From an uncultured Alphaproteobacteria bacterium (GTDB taxonomy: Bacteria; Pseudomonadota; Alphaproteobacteria; Micropepsales; Micropepsaceae): a stretch of 39,125 nucleotides of DNA. The stretch covers positions 1 through 39,125 of the forward strand of contig CALMGU010000183.1 of NCBI GenBank assembly GCA_937865685.1, read 5' to 3'. The notes beneath the pieces are model-generated. The model had not been told where the DNA came from. It worked only from the letters and a program-made list of their open reading frames with translations, and made no database searches. Shown in pieces: positions 1-7,909 of the stretch. Position 1 is the first letter of the stretch, and every line of letters starts with the position of its first letter. Made by a program: the position numbers and the translations under genes.

Positions 1-505
1 CACCGAAAGCATGAGCGGCATCATAGATGACTTTCAATCCATGCTTGTCCGCGATTTGCTGAATGCGATCGATATCGCATGGCATACCGTAGCAATGTAC
101 CGGAAGAATGGCCGTGGTCCGCGGCGTGATAGCCGCTTCTATCCTCTCCGGGTCAAGGTTGCAGGTGAGCGGATCGATATCCACAAAGACGGGCTCGAGA
201 TTATTCCATAGCAGGGAATGCGCGGTGGCAACAAAGGAATAGGGCGTGGTTATGACCTCACCGGTAATTCCCAACGCCTGCAATCCGATGACCAATCCCA
301 GAGTGCCGTTGGAGACGAGCGCCAACTGCTCAACTCCCAGATAGCGAGCAAGCTCGATTTCAAATTTACGATGAAACTCTCCCGCGTTCGTAAGCCACTT
401 CTTTTCCCATATCTGCTCGAGATAGGGACGGAACTGATCCAGCGGCGGCAAATCCGGCTGAGTAACGAAAACCGGCTTCTCGTTTGGGTCAGAGCTCAAG
501 TTCAA
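1..505 (-). CDS. DegT/DnrJ/EryC1/StrS aminotransferase, N-terminal part (runs off left end)
   Basis: The minus strand is open from a stop near 530 to base 1 and encodes the N-terminal ~168 residues of a PLP-dependent sugar aminotransferase. The family transfers an amino group from glutamate or glutamine to a nucleotide-linked keto-sugar for surface polysaccharides or modified sugars. Visible family features in order are LTNAGEFHRKFE, the cofactor-phosphate loop VSNGTLGL, TTPYSFVATAHS, PVFVDIDPLTCNLDPE, ILPVHCYGMPCDID, and VIYDAAHAFG, whose Asp normally contacts the PLP ring nitrogen. The catalytic lysine lies beyond the window. There is no ATG: possible starts are TTG at 526, 505 or 499, and none has a convincing ribosome site, so the start is uncertain. 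Base composition is clearly less GC-rich than the rest of the window, as is common for surface-sugar genes acquired by transfer. Confidence 0.85.
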   Translation of the reverse strand, partial: MNLSSDPNEKPVFVTQPDLPPLDQFRPYLEQIWEKKWLTNAGEFHRKFEIELARYLGVEQLALVSNGTLGLVIGLQALGITGEVITTPYSFVATAHSLLWNNLEPVFVDIDPLTCNLDPERIEAAITPRTTAILPVHCYGMPCDIDRIQQIADKHGLKVIYDAAHAFG

Positions 506-837
506 TTTCCGGGCTGAATGTTTCAAACCTTATCATCGTCATTTCATAAATCCGCTTTCGGAAAAAATTCCGACCTTTGACCGATCTCTCCGAAAATTGA
601 CGGAAAGAGATTATTGGAACTATTCCTGAGCTGATCGGATTTCGCCACCAATCTATTGCAAAAACAAGGTTAACCCGTACAAGGCAATGCCCATGCCGGT
701 CACCGAGCCGTGGAATTTAACCATGGTAAAAAATTTGTTTACAGAGTGGGCACCAGACGCCCGCTCGCGTGTTATTGTGCCTGCGCAGGTTGGATTTTCC
801 CGGCCTTGCATCGCAATAGGTTTTGTGGGGACTGAAT
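506..837. other. Gene-free divergent intergenic region, AT-rich, with inverted repeats
   Basis: About 330 bases separate the minus-strand aminotransferase from the plus-strand PEP-CTERM gene. It contains a perfect inverted repeat, TCGGAA-AAAA-TTCCGA at 558-573, and an imperfect one, TCTCTCCG at 585-592 with CGGAAAGAGA at 601-610. A short GGAA-CTA-TTCC follows near 616-626. These could be operator or hairpin sites for either flanking gene. I see no good -35/-10 pair with standard spacing and no small ORF with a ribosome site. Confidence 0.4.
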
Positions 838-1497
838 ATGAAACGCCTTATCAAGCTTGGCCTGACCGCCGCGACCTTGGCGCTTCTGGCAACGTCTGCG
901 AACGCTTCCGTCACCTTGGACGGCTCGACCGCCTTTGATGCCGCGCTGGCGCCCGGACAGACTTCGGTCGTGAATTTCGACAGCCCCAATGCCGCGGGTT
1001 ACAATTTCACGGCGCCGATCGGCAGCTTCATTTATAATGGCGCCGACGGCCTGCATGTGAACGTGGCCGCGCCGCCGTTCGGCGACACCTCGCTCTATAT
1101 GGCGCTGCAGACCAATCAGGTCGCCACGCTCAATACCCCTCTGCTCAAATCGTTGAGCCTGTATATCGGTTCTCTGGATCCGACCAACTCCATCACCTTC
1201 AAGGGCGCGGGCGGCTTCAGCCAGACCTTCCTGGGTTCCTCGCTGTTCGACCCGGCCACGGGCAACCAGTCGAACGGCGACAATAACCGCCGCTTCTACT
1301 TCTCGTTCGATCCCACCGACAAGGTGAACCAGATCGTGTTCACCTCGGGCGAGAATTCCTTCGAATTCGACAATATCGGCGCCCTGGCCAGCGGCGTTCC
1401 CGAACCCGCCACCTGGGCGATGATGCTCCTGGGCTTTGGCGGCATCGGTTTCATGCTCAGAAACCGCCGCGAACTCGGCCTCAAAGCCACCGCCTGA
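838..1497 (+). CDS. PEP-CTERM (PEPxxWAMM-type) sorting-domain secreted protein
   Basis: A 219-residue exported protein. Residues 1-23 are a signal peptide (basic MKR, hydrophobic core, cleavage after ANA). Residues ~24-185 are a Ser/Thr/Asn-rich domain with a beta-sandwich look that I cannot assign. The C terminus has the sorting signal: PEPATWAMM at 188-196, a hydrophobic helix (LLGFGGIGF), then a basic tail (RNRR). In this family the tail is recognised by an exosortase, and such proteins are usually linked to exopolysaccharide production. I chose ATG 838 over the in-frame TTG at 823 because GGGGAC lies just upstream of 838 and the signal peptide begins there. The neighbouring glycosyltransferase and sugar aminotransferase fit a polysaccharide context. 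The exosortase is not in this window. Confidence 0.85.
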   Translation: MKRLIKLGLTAATLALLATSANASVTLDGSTAFDAALAPGQTSVVNFDSPNAAGYNFTAPIGSFIYNGADGLHVNVAAPPFGDTSLYMALQTNQVATLNTPLLKSLSLYIGSLDPTNSITFKGAGGFSQTFLGSSLFDPATGNQSNGDNNRRFYFSFDPTDKVNQIVFTSGENSFEFDNIGALASGVPEPATWAMMLLGFGGIGFMLRNRRELGLKATA

Positions 1498-1521
1498 TCG
1501 GCGCACATCACAGTCTCCAGC

Positions 1522-1547
1522 AAAAGGCCGCCTCCGGGCGGCCTTTT
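1522..1547 (+). terminator. Intrinsic terminator after the PEP-CTERM gene
   Basis: A perfect 11-bp stem, AAAAGGCCGCC at 1522-1532 and GGCGGCCTTTT at 1537-1547, closes a TCCG tetraloop. The run of Ts is the last part of the 3' arm. It lies 24 bases past the stop and isolates the secreted protein gene from the glycosyltransferase gene downstream. Confidence 0.85.
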
Positions 1548-1633
1548 CGCTTTCTGGACCTCGGCGAAGCGGTTGCGCGTTCCTTGGGCCGGGGACATCT
1601 TGCCCTTGCGGCTCCCAAAGAGAATCAAGGTCC

Positions 1634-2605
1634 TTGACGTCCCCTTCCCTCCCGCCCGATGCCGCGCCGCGAACGGATGTCGCCGTCATCATCGTCTCGT
1701 ACCGCAGCCTGACCGATATCGCCGGTTGCCTGGCGGCTCTGGAGAAGTCGACCTGGGGCCGCTTCCGGGTGGTGATCTGCGAGAATGGCGGCGAAGAGGC
1801 GTTTCAAAAGCTTCGCGCCGCGCTGCCTGAGCGGCTTAAGGGTGGCCAGCCCGTGGACCTGTTATCGGCGCCCGGCAATCCGGGTTACGCGGGTGGGATC
1901 AATCTGGCCATGGAGCGCACCCCGCCCGCCGACGCTTATTGGATCCTCAACCCCGACACTCAACCGGAGCCCGGCGCACTGGAAGCGTTGATGGCGCGGC
2001 TGGATCGGGGCGGCTGCTCGGCGGTGGGGCACGATCTTTTGAGCGGCGACGGGCGGCTGGCCTCGCGCGGCGGGGTTTGGCGGAAATGGAGCGCCCGCGC
2101 CATCTCGCTGGACAAGGGCAAGCCTTGGCAGCCGATACCCGACATTCGGGCTCTGGAAAAGCGGATCAACTACATCACCGGCGCCTCGCTGCTGGTGACG
2201 CGGGGCTTCTGCCAGCGCGCGGGCAAGATGCGGGACGATTACTTCCTCTATTGCGAGGAAGTCGAATGGTGCCTGCGCGCCATTGGACGGGGTGAAAAGC
2301 TGGGCTATGCGCCGGACGCGTTCGTGCGCCATGCGCAAGGCACCGCGACCGGCTCGGGTGGAACATTGCGGACGCAATCGAAACTCGCCGTGTATCTGAT
2401 GGAGCGCAATCGCATCCTTCTGACCCGCGATCTTTATCCGGCGCTGATGCCGGTGACCGTGCCATTGTCGCTGCTGCACATCGCGATCAAATACGCCAAG
2501 GCCGCGGCCTGGCGGCAGGGCTGCTACGCATTATCGGGATGGTTCGCCGGACTGGCCAACAAAAGGAATAAGCCGGACTGGCTTGAACGCGGCGCCGCGC
2601 ATTGA
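1634..2605 (+). CDS. Family 2 glycosyltransferase (rhamnosyltransferase-like)
   Basis: A 323-residue GT-A fold glycosyltransferase. It transfers a sugar from a nucleotide-sugar donor, probably during synthesis of a surface polysaccharide at the cytoplasmic face. Visible GT2 features are the N-terminal strand VAVIIVSYRS (~17-25), the donor-site segment GNPGYAGGIN (81-90), the DXD-like NPDT (106-109), and the acceptor-side block YITGASLLV followed by FLYCEEVEWCLRA, typical of WcaA/rhamnosyltransferase-like members. The reading frame stays open upstream through the terminator at 1522-1547, so the start must lie after it. TTG 1634, with AAGG close upstream, is the best candidate but not certain. 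The C-terminal ~60 residues include a hydrophobic stretch that may associate with the membrane. The sugar specificity cannot be read from the sequence. Confidence 0.8.
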   Translation: MTSPSLPPDAAPRTDVAVIIVSYRSLTDIAGCLAALEKSTWGRFRVVICENGGEEAFQKLRAALPERLKGGQPVDLLSAPGNPGYAGGINLAMERTPPADAYWILNPDTQPEPGALEALMARLDRGGCSAVGHDLLSGDGRLASRGGVWRKWSARAISLDKGKPWQPIPDIRALEKRINYITGASLLVTRGFCQRAGKMRDDYFLYCEEVEWCLRAIGRGEKLGYAPDAFVRHAQGTATGSGGTLRTQSKLAVYLMERNRILLTRDLYPALMPVTVPLSLLHIAIKYAKAAAWRQGCYALSGWFAGLANKRNKPDWLERGAAH

Positions 2606-2745
2606 TCGATGGTGCGATAACTCATCCGAAAGCTTGATTTCCGGCTTCGGAAACAGCCGCGCCGTTCCTGGACAGCCGCGTCCCCATCCGGGGGACAAGT
2701 TAACAACCGCAACGACTGGCTGCGGACAGTCGGGACCGTACAGAA

Positions 2746-2761
2746 ATGCTGACGCCAGCAT
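2746..2761. promoter_or_regulatory. Perfect hairpin/palindrome upstream of the efflux operon
   Basis: ATGCTG-ACGC-CAGCAT lies 73 bases before the adaptor start, within the 228-base gap that must hold the promoter of the efflux operon. It could be a repressor site or a leader hairpin. No regulator gene is adjacent. The rest of the gap shows nothing I can name. Confidence 0.3.
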
Positions 2762-2833
2762 CACCCAAAGCCGGGCTGGCTGAGGGGCGGGCAAACCGCT
2801 ATACGGCAGGCGAGATACCCTTCCGGACATCCC

Positions 2834-3892
2834 ATGGCGAATACCAACACCGACCCGCAACCCAAAGGCTGGATCGGACGCAACCGCCGCGCCCTTCTGA
2901 TCGGCGGCCCCGCGCTGGTTCTTTTGGCGGTGGTGTTCTTCTATTTGACCGGCGGGCGCTATGTGTCCACCGACGACGCCTATATTCAATCCGCACGGGT
3001 CGATATCAGCACCGAAGTGTCCGGCCGCGTGCTTGAAATCAACGTGCGCGACAATCAGCACGTCAAGAAAGGCGATATCCTTTTCCGCCTCGACACGCCG
3101 CGCTTCAAGATCGCCGTCGAAGACGCGCGCGCCCAACTGGCTGCCGCCATGATCAAGGTGCCCGCACTCCAAGCCGATTATCGCCAGCGCCTGGCGGACG
3201 AAGCGGCCGCGCGCAACACCCTGGCCTATCAGCAGCGCGAACTGGCCCGCCAGACCGAACTTCAGTCGCAAGGGATTTCCTCGCGCGCCCAGCTGGACCA
3301 GACCCGCAACGCCTTCGATTCCGCGAAACAGCAACTGGCCGCTGCGCAGCAGCAGACCGCCAGCGCCCTGGCCGATCTGGGCGGCAAGGCCGACGCCGAT
3401 GCCAGGGACCTTCCCGTTGTCCGCCAGGCGCAAGCGACTCTCGACCGGGCGCTGCTGGAATTGTCCTACACTGTGGTGCATGCGCCGATGGATGGCGTGG
3501 TCGCCAAGGTGGAACAGATCCAGGTCGGGGATCATGTCAATGCCGCGACGCCGCTCTTCGCCCTGATGAGCGACAAGGAATTGTGGGTCGAAGCCAATTT
3601 CAAGGAAACCGATCTGGCTCATATGCGTCCCGGCCAGAAGGCGACATTCACGCTGGATGCATTTCCCGGCGAGAAATTTACCGGCACGGTAACCTCGACA
3701 AGCCCCGGCACGGGATCGAGCTTCTCCTTGCTGCCGCCGGAAAATGCCTCGGGCAACTGGGTGAAAGTGGTGCAGCGCCTGCCCGTGCGCCTTTCCATTG
3801 AAGATCACGATCATCTGCCGCTGGCGGCGGGCATGAGCGTGAATGCCGAAGTCGATACCGAGCATCATCGTTCCTTGGCGTTCTGGAACTGA
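2834..3892 (+). CDS. HlyD/EmrA-family periplasmic adaptor of a tripartite efflux pump
   Basis: A 352-residue membrane fusion protein linking an inner-membrane pump to an outer-membrane channel. A short cytoplasmic N terminus (WIGRNRR) precedes one membrane helix at ~19-39. Next comes the family segment YVSTDDAYIQSARVDIS and the first half of the lipoyl-like domain (VSGRVLEINVRDNQHVKKGD). An Ala/Gln-rich alpha-hairpin spans ~95-185, the second lipoyl half follows (VHAPMDGVVAKVEQIQVGDHV), then beta-barrel and membrane-proximal domains (WVEANFKETDL, MSVNAEVDT). The length is somewhat below that of E. coli EmrA. ATG 2834 is followed by a continuous match to the family; the ribosome site (GGA, 8 bases off) is weak. 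It is the first gene of a three-gene operon, five bases before the pump gene. Confidence 0.9.
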   Translation: MANTNTDPQPKGWIGRNRRALLIGGPALVLLAVVFFYLTGGRYVSTDDAYIQSARVDISTEVSGRVLEINVRDNQHVKKGDILFRLDTPRFKIAVEDARAQLAAAMIKVPALQADYRQRLADEAAARNTLAYQQRELARQTELQSQGISSRAQLDQTRNAFDSAKQQLAAAQQQTASALADLGGKADADARDLPVVRQAQATLDRALLELSYTVVHAPMDGVVAKVEQIQVGDHVNAATPLFALMSDKELWVEANFKETDLAHMRPGQKATFTLDAFPGEKFTGTVTSTSPGTGSSFSLLPPENASGNWVKVVQRLPVRLSIEDHDHLPLAAGMSVNAEVDTEHHRSLAFWN

Positions 3893-3897
3893 ACCCG

Positions 3898-5493
3898 ATG
3901 GCTGACAAGCCGCAGGAGAATGCGCTGGAGAAAGCCGAGAAGGCGGCCGGTGTCGGCGCGTCCGCGACGCCTCTTCCGCCTCAGCCCCAGCGGGTCCGCT
4001 TCCATGGCCTGATCACGCTTTCGGTGATGGCGGCGACCATCATGCAGGCGCTGGACACCACCATCGCCAATGTCGCCCTGCCCCGCATGCAAGGCACGCT
4101 TTCGGCCACCCAGGACGAGATGGGCTGGGTGCTCACCTCCTATATCGTGGCGGCGGCCATCACCATTCCGCTCACCGGCTGGCTGGCCGGCCAATTCGGG
4201 CGCCGCCGGGTCTTCCTGATCTCGGTCTTCATCTTCACGGTGGCATCGGCCCTGTGCGGATTGGCGGAATCCCTGCCGCAGATCGTGCTGTTCCGCTTCC
4301 TGCAAGGCGTGGGCGGCGCGGCTTTGGTGCCGCTGTCGCAAGCCGTGCTGTTCGACATCAATCCGCCCAAGGATTTCGGGCGCGCCATGGCGATCTGGGG
4401 CATCGGCGTCACCATGGGCCCCATCCTGGGGCCGGCGCTGGGCGGCTGGCTGACGGAGAATTATTCCTGGCGCTGGGTCTTCTACATCAATCTGCCGATC
4501 GGCGTTCTGACCCTGGTGGGCCTTTATTTCACCTTGCCGGAAAGCCGCAACGCGCAAGGATCGCGTTTCGATTTCTTCGGCTTCACCACCCTCAGCATCT
4601 TCATCACCGCGCTGCAGCTGATGATGGACCGGGGGCAGCTTCTGGACTGGTTCTCCTCGCGCGAGATCGTGATCGAAGCGATCGTGGCGGCAGTGGCGTT
4701 CTATCTGTTCCTGGTCCACACATTTTCCCACCCCAAGCCCTTCCTCAATCCGCATCTGTTCCAGGATCAGAATTTCGTCGCCTCCAACATCTTCATCTTC
4801 GTGGTCGGCGTGGTCCTGTTCGCCACCCTGGCGCTGGTGCCGCCCTTGCTGCAGACCGAAATGCGCTATCCGGTGGTGCTGACCGGCCTTGTCACTGCGC
4901 CGCGCGGCGCCGGAACCATGGTGGCGATGATCGTGGTGGGCCGCCTGGTCTCGCGCTTCGATCCGCGCATGATCATTGCCGCGGGCCTGGCCCTGACCGC
5001 TTTCTCGCTGTGGCAGATGACCCAATTCTCCCTGCAGATGAACACCTGGCCGATCATCATTTCCGGCGTCATCCAAGGCTTCGGGGTCGGGCTGGTCTGG
5101 GTGCCCTTGTCGGCGGTGGCCTTCACCACCCTGCCCGCGCATCTGCGCAACGAAGGCACGGCCTTCTTCAACCTTCTGCGCAACGTGGGCAGCTCGATCG
5201 GGATTTCGGTGGTGTTCTTCCTCTTCACCCAGAACACCCAGCGCGTCCATGCCTCGATGGCCGAGCACATCACGCCGTATAATTTCATCGGCAACAGCGC
5301 GGCGGCGGCCTTCAACGGCAGCGGCATGCGGGGCCTGGCGGGGCTGGACGGCACCATCTTCAACCAGGCGGCGATGATCGCCTATATCGACGATTTCCAG
5401 CTGATGATGATCCTCACATTGGCGACCATTCCCTTCCTCTTCCTGATCAAGAAAACGCGGCCGGCCGCCGGCAGCCATGCGGTGCTGGACTGA
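3898..5493 (+). CDS. EmrB/QacA-type MFS drug exporter (DHA2, 14 TM)
   Basis: A 531-residue inner-membrane proton-driven exporter of the 14-helix DHA2 family. After a polar 35-residue N terminus, helix 1 carries the family motif LDTTIANVALPRMQG (Asp53). Motif A (GWLAGQFGRRRVF) follows helix 2, and motif C (GVTMGPILGPALGGWL) marks an antiporter. NYSWRWVFYINLPIG is characteristic of EmrB relatives. Length and helix pattern are normal for the family. The gene starts five bases after the adaptor stop, and its own stop overlaps the start of the outer-membrane gene. With both neighbours it makes a complete EmrAB-TolC-like pump for hydrophobic toxic compounds; the actual substrates are unknown. Confidence 0.92.
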   Translation: MADKPQENALEKAEKAAGVGASATPLPPQPQRVRFHGLITLSVMAATIMQALDTTIANVALPRMQGTLSATQDEMGWVLTSYIVAAAITIPLTGWLAGQFGRRRVFLISVFIFTVASALCGLAESLPQIVLFRFLQGVGGAALVPLSQAVLFDINPPKDFGRAMAIWGIGVTMGPILGPALGGWLTENYSWRWVFYINLPIGVLTLVGLYFTLPESRNAQGSRFDFFGFTTLSIFITALQLMMDRGQLLDWFSSREIVIEAIVAAVAFYLFLVHTFSHPKPFLNPHLFQDQNFVASNIFIFVVGVVLFATLALVPPLLQTEMRYPVVLTGLVTAPRGAGTMVAMIVVGRLVSRFDPRMIIAAGLALTAFSLWQMTQFSLQMNTWPIIISGVIQGFGVGLVWVPLSAVAFTTLPAHLRNEGTAFFNLLRNVGSSIGISVVFFLFTQNTQRVHASMAEHITPYNFIGNSAAAAFNGSGMRGLAGLDGTIFNQAAMIAYIDDFQLMMILTLATIPFLFLIKKTRPAAGSHAVLD

Positions 5494-6944
5494 TGAAACA
5501 GATTTCCCTCTCGCTTCTTTCGGCGCTCTTGCTTTCGTCCTGCACCCTGGGGCCGGATTTCCTGGTGCCCGCGCCGCCCGCGGTCACGACCTACAACGCC
5601 AAGACCGATGCCGGGCCGCCGGACGATCAGCGCATCGCGCTGGGTCAGCGCATCCAAGGCGACTGGTGGGCGGGTTTTCAGTCTCCGCCCCTGGACGGCG
5701 TGATCAAGGAAGCGCTTTCCGGCAATCAGGATGTGGAGGCCGCGCGCCACCGCATGGCGGAAGCCGAAGAACAGGTGAACGTCGCCGAGGGCGCGCTTCT
5801 GCCCCAGGTCGCGCTCGGCGGCACCGCCGGTTATCAGAAATATGGCCGCTCCCTGTTCGGGCCGCTCAATTTCACGGTCCCGCCTTTCGCCTATTACACC
5901 TTGGGGCCGGCGGTGAGCTTTCCGCTGGACCTGTTCGGCGGCGAGCGGCGCAGGATCGAGCAAAGGCAAGCCTTGCTGGAATATCAGGGCTTCGAGCTTG
6001 ACGCCGCCTATCAGTCCCTCACCGCCCACGTCGCCGCCGAAGCCTTGGCCTTGGCCTCGGCACGCGCCCAGATCGAAGCCTTGAACGGCGTCATTGCCGA
6101 TGACGAGCGCAATGTCGGGCTGGTGCAGGCCGCGATCACCAGCGGTTCGGGCACCCAGGTGCAATTGGTCAGTGCCCAAAGCCAGCTGGCGGAAGACCGC
6201 GCGCTTCTGCCCGACCTGCGCCAGCAGGAAGCGGTGGCGCGTCACGCCTTGGCGATCCTGGTGGGCAAGGCGCCCGCCGAATGGAGCCCGCCGGAATTCG
6301 CGCTCGCCGATTTCACCTTGCCGGGTGAATTGCCCGTCGCCCTGCCGTCGGAGCTGGTGCGCCGCCGCCCCGATATCCGCGCCGCCGAAGCGCAGCTGCA
6401 CGCCACCAGCGCCGCCATCGGCATCGCCACCGCCAATCTCTATCCCAACCTCACCCTCACCGCGAATGTGACGACACAGGCGCTGACGCCGGGCGGCTTG
6501 TTCAACAGCATCAACAATGCCTATGCCCTGGCCGCCAATCTCACCCAGCCGATCTTCAGCGGCGGGCGGCTCAGCGCCGAGCGCCGCGCCGCGATCGAGA
6601 ATTACAAAGCCTCGCTCGCGACCTATCGCCAGACCATCCTCACCGCCTTCGGCGACATCGCCGACCGGCTGCAGGCGCTTTCCAACGATGCCGACCGCCT
6701 GCATGCCCAGGCGGCGGCGGCGGAAACCGCGTCGCGATCCCTCGATCTGGCCCGGCGCAGCTTCGAGGCGGGCAATTCCGGCATCCTGGATGTCATCGAC
6801 GCGGAACGGCGCAATGCCCAGGCGCAGCTGGGCCTGGCGCGCGCCAAGGCGCAGCGGCTGATGGATACGGTGCAGCTTTATCTGGCGCTGGGCGGCTCGC
6901 CCGTCACGCTGCCGGCATCCGAAGACAAGCCCGACACGCCCTGA
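5493..6944 (+). CDS. NodT/OprM-family outer-membrane efflux lipoprotein
   Basis: A 483-residue channel-forming outer-membrane factor. The N terminus is a lipoprotein signal ending in LLSSC with the lipid-carrying Cys17, followed by TLGPDF, typical of NodT/OprM proteins. Two homologous repeats of long helices and beta-hairpins follow: DWWAGFQSPPLDGVIKEAL starts the first, and the second carries ELVRRRPDIRAAEAQLHATSAAIG and LYPNLTL. The ATG shares its A with the TGA stop of the pump gene, so translation is probably coupled. The operon ends here: the next gene, on the other strand, ends only six bases away and I see no separate terminator. Confidence 0.92.
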   Translation: MKQISLSLLSALLLSSCTLGPDFLVPAPPAVTTYNAKTDAGPPDDQRIALGQRIQGDWWAGFQSPPLDGVIKEALSGNQDVEAARHRMAEAEEQVNVAEGALLPQVALGGTAGYQKYGRSLFGPLNFTVPPFAYYTLGPAVSFPLDLFGGERRRIEQRQALLEYQGFELDAAYQSLTAHVAAEALALASARAQIEALNGVIADDERNVGLVQAAITSGSGTQVQLVSAQSQLAEDRALLPDLRQQEAVARHALAILVGKAPAEWSPPEFALADFTLPGELPVALPSELVRRRPDIRAAEAQLHATSAAIGIATANLYPNLTLTANVTTQALTPGGLFNSINNAYALAANLTQPIFSGGRLSAERRAAIENYKASLATYRQTILTAFGDIADRLQALSNDADRLHAQAAAAETASRSLDLARRSFEAGNSGILDVIDAERRNAQAQLGLARAKAQRLMDTVQLYLALGGSPVTLPASEDKPDTP

Positions 6945-6950
6945 TCGCGT

Positions 6951-7343
6951 TCAAGGCCGCTGCTTGGATGTGAGCGCCTTGGCCTCGTCCGGGGTCAGGC
7001 GTGTCATCGTCCGCACGAAACAGGGAAACGGCGGGCTGCCGATCCCGGAGCTGACTTTCAGCTCCCAATCGAGTGGCGAGCAAACCGTATTGCTGCCCCG
7101 AAAGGTCGTCACCAGATAGGCGCCGGGATCGAGCAGTGCGCGGCATTCGCTGCCCAGCCCCAGCCGGTAATATTGGTTACCGCGCACCCGGATATTGATG
7201 GTGCGCGCATCAGGCGCGCGCCAATTCTCAAACTGACTGGTGAAGAAGCATTGATTGGCGGCCTTTGCGGACTGCGCCACGGCGCCCGCGAATGAAAGCG
7301 GCAGAAGGAATGCCGCGGCATATGCCGAATGGCGAAGCTTCAT
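6951..7343 (-). CDS. DUF6491-like secreted small protein
   Basis: A 130-residue exported protein of unknown function. Residues 1-~29 are a signal peptide (MKLRHS, hydrophobic core, cleavage around AKA). The mature part resembles the alphaproteobacterial DUF6491 family: CFFTSQFENWRAPD, then a short beta-rich segment with YYRLGLGSECRALLDPGAYL. There are four cysteines (32, 67, 88, 108), which could form two disulfides in the periplasm. The frame is open further upstream, but ATG 7343 starts the signal peptide and has GGAGA six bases before it. It is convergent with the efflux operon. The family assignment is from memory of its motif pattern and is only moderately sure. Confidence 0.7.
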   Translation of the reverse strand: MKLRHSAYAAAFLLPLSFAGAVAQSAKAANQCFFTSQFENWRAPDARTINIRVRGNQYYRLGLGSECRALLDPGAYLVTTFRGSNTVCSPLDWELKVSSGIGSPPFPCFVRTMTRLTPDEAKALTSKQRP

Positions 7344-7536
7344 GACCGTCTCCGCAAGCCTCGCAGTCGCCGCCCTGGTCATCAGATCACGAAGCGGTCC
7401 CAGGCACAAAAACCGCCGTCCCAATCCTGGTCACTTGTTTGGGTTGTTGCGATGCAGCGTCACGCCACGCCCAACATGTAAATTTTGTCAGAGTTCCGCT
7501 CTGAAAGCGGCATTTCGATGGTATAGTGCGGGCGAC

Positions 7537-7626
7537 GCGGTCCGGGAAAAAGCCCGGCCGCAAGTGGCCATAACCGACGGAGATAGTGCGCGAAACAACC
7601 GCCCGAGGCGGGCGAACCTAGGAGGT
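7537..7626 (+). promoter_or_regulatory. Structured mRNA leader with alternative hairpins
   Basis: The ~90 bases before the 58-aa membrane protein gene hold several hairpins. The first is GCGG-T-CCGGG (7537-7546) with CCCGG-CCGC (7553-7561) around an A-rich loop. An overlapping alternative, GGCC (7556-7559) with GGCC (7566-7569), competes for its 3' arm. CGCCC (7600-7604) with GGGCG (7610-7614) sits just before the Shine-Dalgarno. ACCT (7616-7619) could pair with AGGT (7623-7626) inside the AGGAGG. The arrangement resembles a translational control leader, but it matches no riboswitch class that I recognise. A TATAGT at 7522-7527 could be a -10 element but lacks a good -35. Confidence 0.4.
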
Positions 7627-7631
7627 ACCGG

Positions 7632-7808
7632 ATGAGCAGTTTGGGACAATTTCATCATACCGAAGAAGCACCGAGCAAAGGTTCGAGAATCGTAGCATGG
7701 GTCGTCATCGCTCTTCTGGCAGGCGCTGCCGCCCTGTTTGTCGTTGAATCGGGAATGCTGACGTCCGGGCCGGCCCCGGCCGGACAAGCCTACCCGCGCG
7801 GATTGTAA
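7632..7808 (+). CDS. Small single-pass membrane protein (58 aa), unknown
   Basis: A 58-codon ORF with a perfect Shine-Dalgarno (AGGAGG, 7620-7625) six bases before ATG 7632. The N-terminal 19 residues are polar (MSSLGQFHHTEEAPSKGSR), including a His pair and acidic residues. Residues ~20-38 are one hydrophobic helix (IVAWVVIALLAGAAALFVV). The tail is short and Pro/Gly-rich. It is probably an inner-membrane peptide with the N terminus in the cytoplasm. The strong ribosome site, the structured leader and a terminator-like hairpin after the stop support a real, separately transcribed gene. I recognise no family. Confidence 0.7.
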   Translation: MSSLGQFHHTEEAPSKGSRIVAWVVIALLAGAAALFVVESGMLTSGPAPAGQAYPRGL

Positions 7809-7836
7809 AACCCGACGCCGCGTCCGTCCGGCGCTG

Positions 7837-7858
7837 CCGGGCGGATGCCGCCCGGTTT
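7837..7858 (+). terminator. Probable terminator after the 58-aa gene
   Basis: A perfect 8-bp GC stem, CCGGGCGG (7837-7844) with CCGCCCGG (7848-7855), closes an ATG loop and is followed by TTT. The short T run makes it a weak intrinsic terminator. It lies 28 bases past the stop. Confidence 0.55.
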
Positions 7859-7909
7859 GGCAGTCAGGAACGGATCGGCATCGCGTCCGTTTCCGAAGAG
7901 TTCTCTCTT

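Noticed and set aside
3865..5478. 537-codon open frame on the minus strand
   Set aside because: Antisense to the EmrB-type pump; charged, repetitive His/Asp/Gln-rich translation without motifs.
7522..7527. TATAGT as the -10 of the 58-aa gene
   Set aside because: No acceptable -35 at 15-19 bases upstream; kept only as a remark on the leader.
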